DNA of 64,000 nucleotides from Parvibaculaceae bacterium PLY_AMNH_Bact1. Lineage in GTDB: Bacteria; Pseudomonadota; Alphaproteobacteria; Parvibaculales; Parvibaculaceae. Of this stretch, positions 62,738 to 64,000 are shown one piece after another. Position 1 is the first letter of the stretch. Each line of letters begins with the position of its first letter. The stretch is taken from positions 930,001 through 994,000 of the forward strand of contig CP126168.1 of the NCBI GenBank assembly GCA_032881465.1, read 5' to 3'. Both the position numbers and the translations under genes were made by a program. The notes beneath the pieces are model-generated. The model made no database searches, was not told the DNA's origin, and saw only the letters and a program-made list of their open reading frames with translations.

Positions 62738-62755
62738 GACGGTCTTTCAAATGTG

Positions 62756-62790
62756 AAAAAGCCTCCGGCAGGAAAACCCGCCGAAGGCTT
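62756..62790 (-). terminator. Intrinsic terminator of the MaoC-like gene
   Basis: On the minus strand AAGCCTTCGGCGGG pairs with CCTGCCGGAGGCTT (14 bp with wobbles) around TTTT and is followed by TTTC. It lies 21 bp after the stop codon of the MaoC-like gene and insulates it from the oligopeptidase gene. Confidence 0.88.
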
Positions 62791-62811
62791 CATAAGATAG
62801 GGATGAAACGC

Positions 62812-63264
62812 CTATTCGAAAAGAAGTGTGATCGTTTCAGCGATCAGCGCGGGGCGTTCCTGGCCTTCGATCTCAATGGCGACTTCATTGATGATCTGCG
62901 TGCCACCGCTCTTTGGCGACGCGTCTTTCAACGTTAGTCGGCCACGGACCCGAGAGCCAACCGGCACCATGTTGGTGAAGCGGACGCTGTTAGAACCGTA
63001 ATTGATCCCGCGGGTCACACTCTTCACACCGCTGATTTCGCCCATGAGCTTTGGCAGCAGTGAAAGGGTCAGGTAGCCGTGCGCAATGGTCGGCATACCC
63101 AGTTCTTTCTGGGTGCGTTCAGGATCAATGTGGATCCACTGATGGTCGCCAGTTGCTTCGGCAAACATGTTGATGCGGTCCTGATCGATTTCGACCCAGT
63201 CGCTGACGCCGATTTCTTTTCCTTTTTCCGCCGCGTAGTCAGCAACGGTGTCAAAAATGCGCAT
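62812..63264 (-). CDS. MaoC-like hotdog-fold hydratase (NodN type)
   Basis: A 150-residue single hotdog domain with the hydratase-2 motif 'MFAEATGDHQWIHIDPERTQ' near 33, where Asp and His are the catalytic pair. 'PTIAHGYLTLSLLPKLMGEI' near 58 and 'GINYGSNSVRFTNMVPVGSR' near 88 follow. Relatives hydrate (R)-specific enoyl-CoAs; the NodN/Rv0130-like subgroup has this length. The acyl substrate is unknown. A strong terminator follows it. Confidence 0.9.
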   Translation of the reverse strand: MRIFDTVADYAAEKGKEIGVSDWVEIDQDRINMFAEATGDHQWIHIDPERTQKELGMPTIAHGYLTLSLLPKLMGEISGVKSVTRGINYGSNSVRFTNMVPVGSRVRGRLTLKDASPKSGGTQIINEVAIEIEGQERPALIAETITLLFE

Positions 63265-63320
63265 AAAAATGCCTCCAGTTGTGTTTTTGATATTGGGGAC
63301 GGTGCCCTGAAAAAGCTGGC

Positions 63321-63638
63321 CTAAAGGTAGCGGCCCCGTTCGAGAATTTCCAAGACATAATCGCGATAAGAAAGACCAAGCGACTGTGCTTTTTTGAACC
63401 GACGAATGGCTGTTTCCTGGGACGGACCAGCCCAGGCCGCCATATGGGCTTCTTTCATCTGGCGCCGTTCCAGGCGGTCCCAGTCAAAAAGGCCCGGACC
63501 CAGATTGTGCCCGATCATGGGATGGAGTGGAATTACGTAGCCCTGATATTCCAGCCGTTCCGTCTGTTGCGACCGCATTTTCGCGAGGCGCTCACCGGGT
63601 TTAGCGCGACGTTTTCTGACGGGTCGGGCAGCCAACAT
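63321..63638 (-). CDS. Conserved-looking hypothetical protein
   Basis: 105 residues, Arg/Lys-rich N-terminus (MLAARPVRKRRAKPGERLAK), then 'YQGYVIPLHPMIGHNLGPGL' and 'YRDYVLEILERGRYL' at the end. I do not recognise a family. No membrane helix or signal peptide. It starts 17 bp after the OmpA-domain gene stop on the same strand, so co-transcription is likely. Confidence 0.6.
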   Translation of the reverse strand: MLAARPVRKRRAKPGERLAKMRSQQTERLEYQGYVIPLHPMIGHNLGPGLFDWDRLERRQMKEAHMAAWAGPSQETAIRRFKKAQSLGLSYRDYVLEILERGRYL

Positions 63639-63655
63639 CTCAGGACATCTCCCTC

Positions 63656-64000
63656 CTATTTCGACAGTCTGATACGGACGCGCCGATCTTCTCCGGCTTC
63701 CCAGGTGAGATCTTCAAGCCAGCCCCAGGTTTCGCCTTCCGGCTCTATTGCAATCCGGCCGCGTTCCCATCCCAGACGCCGCAACTCTGTTGCCACTGCT
63801 TCAGACCGTCCACGGGCCAAAGCTGCATTGGAAGCCGGATCGCCGGTCTTGCTTGCTTTACCGAACAGGCAGATCTGAACAGCGTGCTGTCCTTCCGCGC
63901 GTTCATAGACTTCGCGAATGATGGCTTTGTCATCATTGTCCAGTGCTGTGGAGCTTACATCGAAAAACACGAAAAACTCACGGTCGAACTTGCCCCCAAC
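63656..64000 (-). CDS. OmpA-family C-terminal peptidoglycan-binding domain protein, partial
   Basis: The minus-strand frame enters from the right edge as 'FDREFFVFFDVSSTALDNDD' and ends at 63656 after 115 codons. The F-F-D-x-x-S-x-x-L opening, 'NAALARGRSEAVATELRRLG' and the closing 'RRVRIRLSK' are the OmpA/MotB C-terminal domain, where an Asp and an Arg grip diaminopimelate of peptidoglycan. The N-terminal part lies outside the window, so membrane-barrel or lipoprotein class cannot be told. A GTG at 63970 is internal, not the start. Confidence 0.85.
   Translation of the reverse strand, partial: VGGKFDREFFVFFDVSSTALDNDDKAIIREVYERAEGQHAVQICLFGKASKTGDPASNAALARGRSEAVATELRRLGWERGRIAIEPEGETWGWLEDLTWEAGEDRRVRIRLSK

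Overview
The window reads as chromosome of an alphaproteobacterium (moderate-to-high GC, many regulator/enzyme divergent pairs, palindromic intergenic units of a kind I associate with Rhizobiales-type genomes). The exact genus cannot be named from the sequence. There is no transposase, integrase, phage gene or CRISPR array.

Left two thirds (about 0.3-38.2 kb): a surface-polysaccharide locus that begins directly beside a tRNA-Gln gene whose 3' end is duplicated as a 17-bp tandem repeat. (a) 2.8-9.4 kb encodes a UDP-2,3-diacetamido-2,3-dideoxy-uronic acid pathway: 6-dehydrogenase (WbpA type), a 3-oxidase fused to an N-acetyltransferase (WbpB-WbpD / WlbA-WlbB type), aminotransferase (WbpE) and 2-epimerase (WbpI/WlbD), plus a glycosyltransferase. 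(b) 9.4-14.4 kb, on the minus strand, is an operon closely resembling the Bordetella wbm genes: an asparagine-synthase-like amidotransferase followed by WbmH-, WbmG- and WbmF-like short-chain dehydrogenases, which fits an amidated galacto-configured diacetamido uronic acid. (c) 14.7-16.3 kb encodes an ABC-2 exporter (Wzm/Wzt). (d) 17.5-29 kb encodes CDP-glucose synthesis and dehydration (RfbF, RfbG), a sugar C-methyltransferase, a second methyltransferase, a Gfo/Idh/MocA oxidoreductase, a GtrA-type flippase, a GtrB-type polyprenyl-phosphate glycosyltransferase and two large multi-spanning proteins, one or both probably GT-C transferases. Together these look like a pathway that makes a branched 6-deoxyhexose, loads it on a lipid, flips it and attaches it in the periplasm. 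(e) 29.5-38.2 kb holds two more cytoplasmic glycosyltransferases, a third amidotransferase (the second lies at the far left end), an O-antigen ligase/polymerase-like protein, and a PglC-PglD-PglE-like set (initiating phosphoglycosyltransferase, acetyltransferase, aminotransferase).

Right third (38.2-64 kb): ordinary chromosomal genes. A heterodimeric ABC exporter, ComB-like phosphatase, glutaryl-CoA dehydrogenase-like enzyme, globin-coupled diguanylate cyclase, two nitronate-monooxygenase-like flavoproteins, two TauD/TfdA dioxygenases, a DMT permease, GrpB, two class-C-beta-lactamase-fold hydrolases, a GH5 endoglycoceramidase-like enzyme, oligopeptidase B, a MaoC hydratase and an OmpA-domain protein. 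Four enzymes sit divergently from LysR, LysR, AraC and IclR regulators. Three of these intergenic regions contain clear inverted or repeated sequences that are likely operators. Several intrinsic terminators and two related nested palindromes separate convergent units.

The most distinctive features are the combination of a Bordetella-like amidated diacetamido-uronic acid module with a CDP-sugar-fed Gtr/GT-C periplasmic glycosylation module, three separate amidotransferases in one locus, and the WlbA-WlbB fusion.
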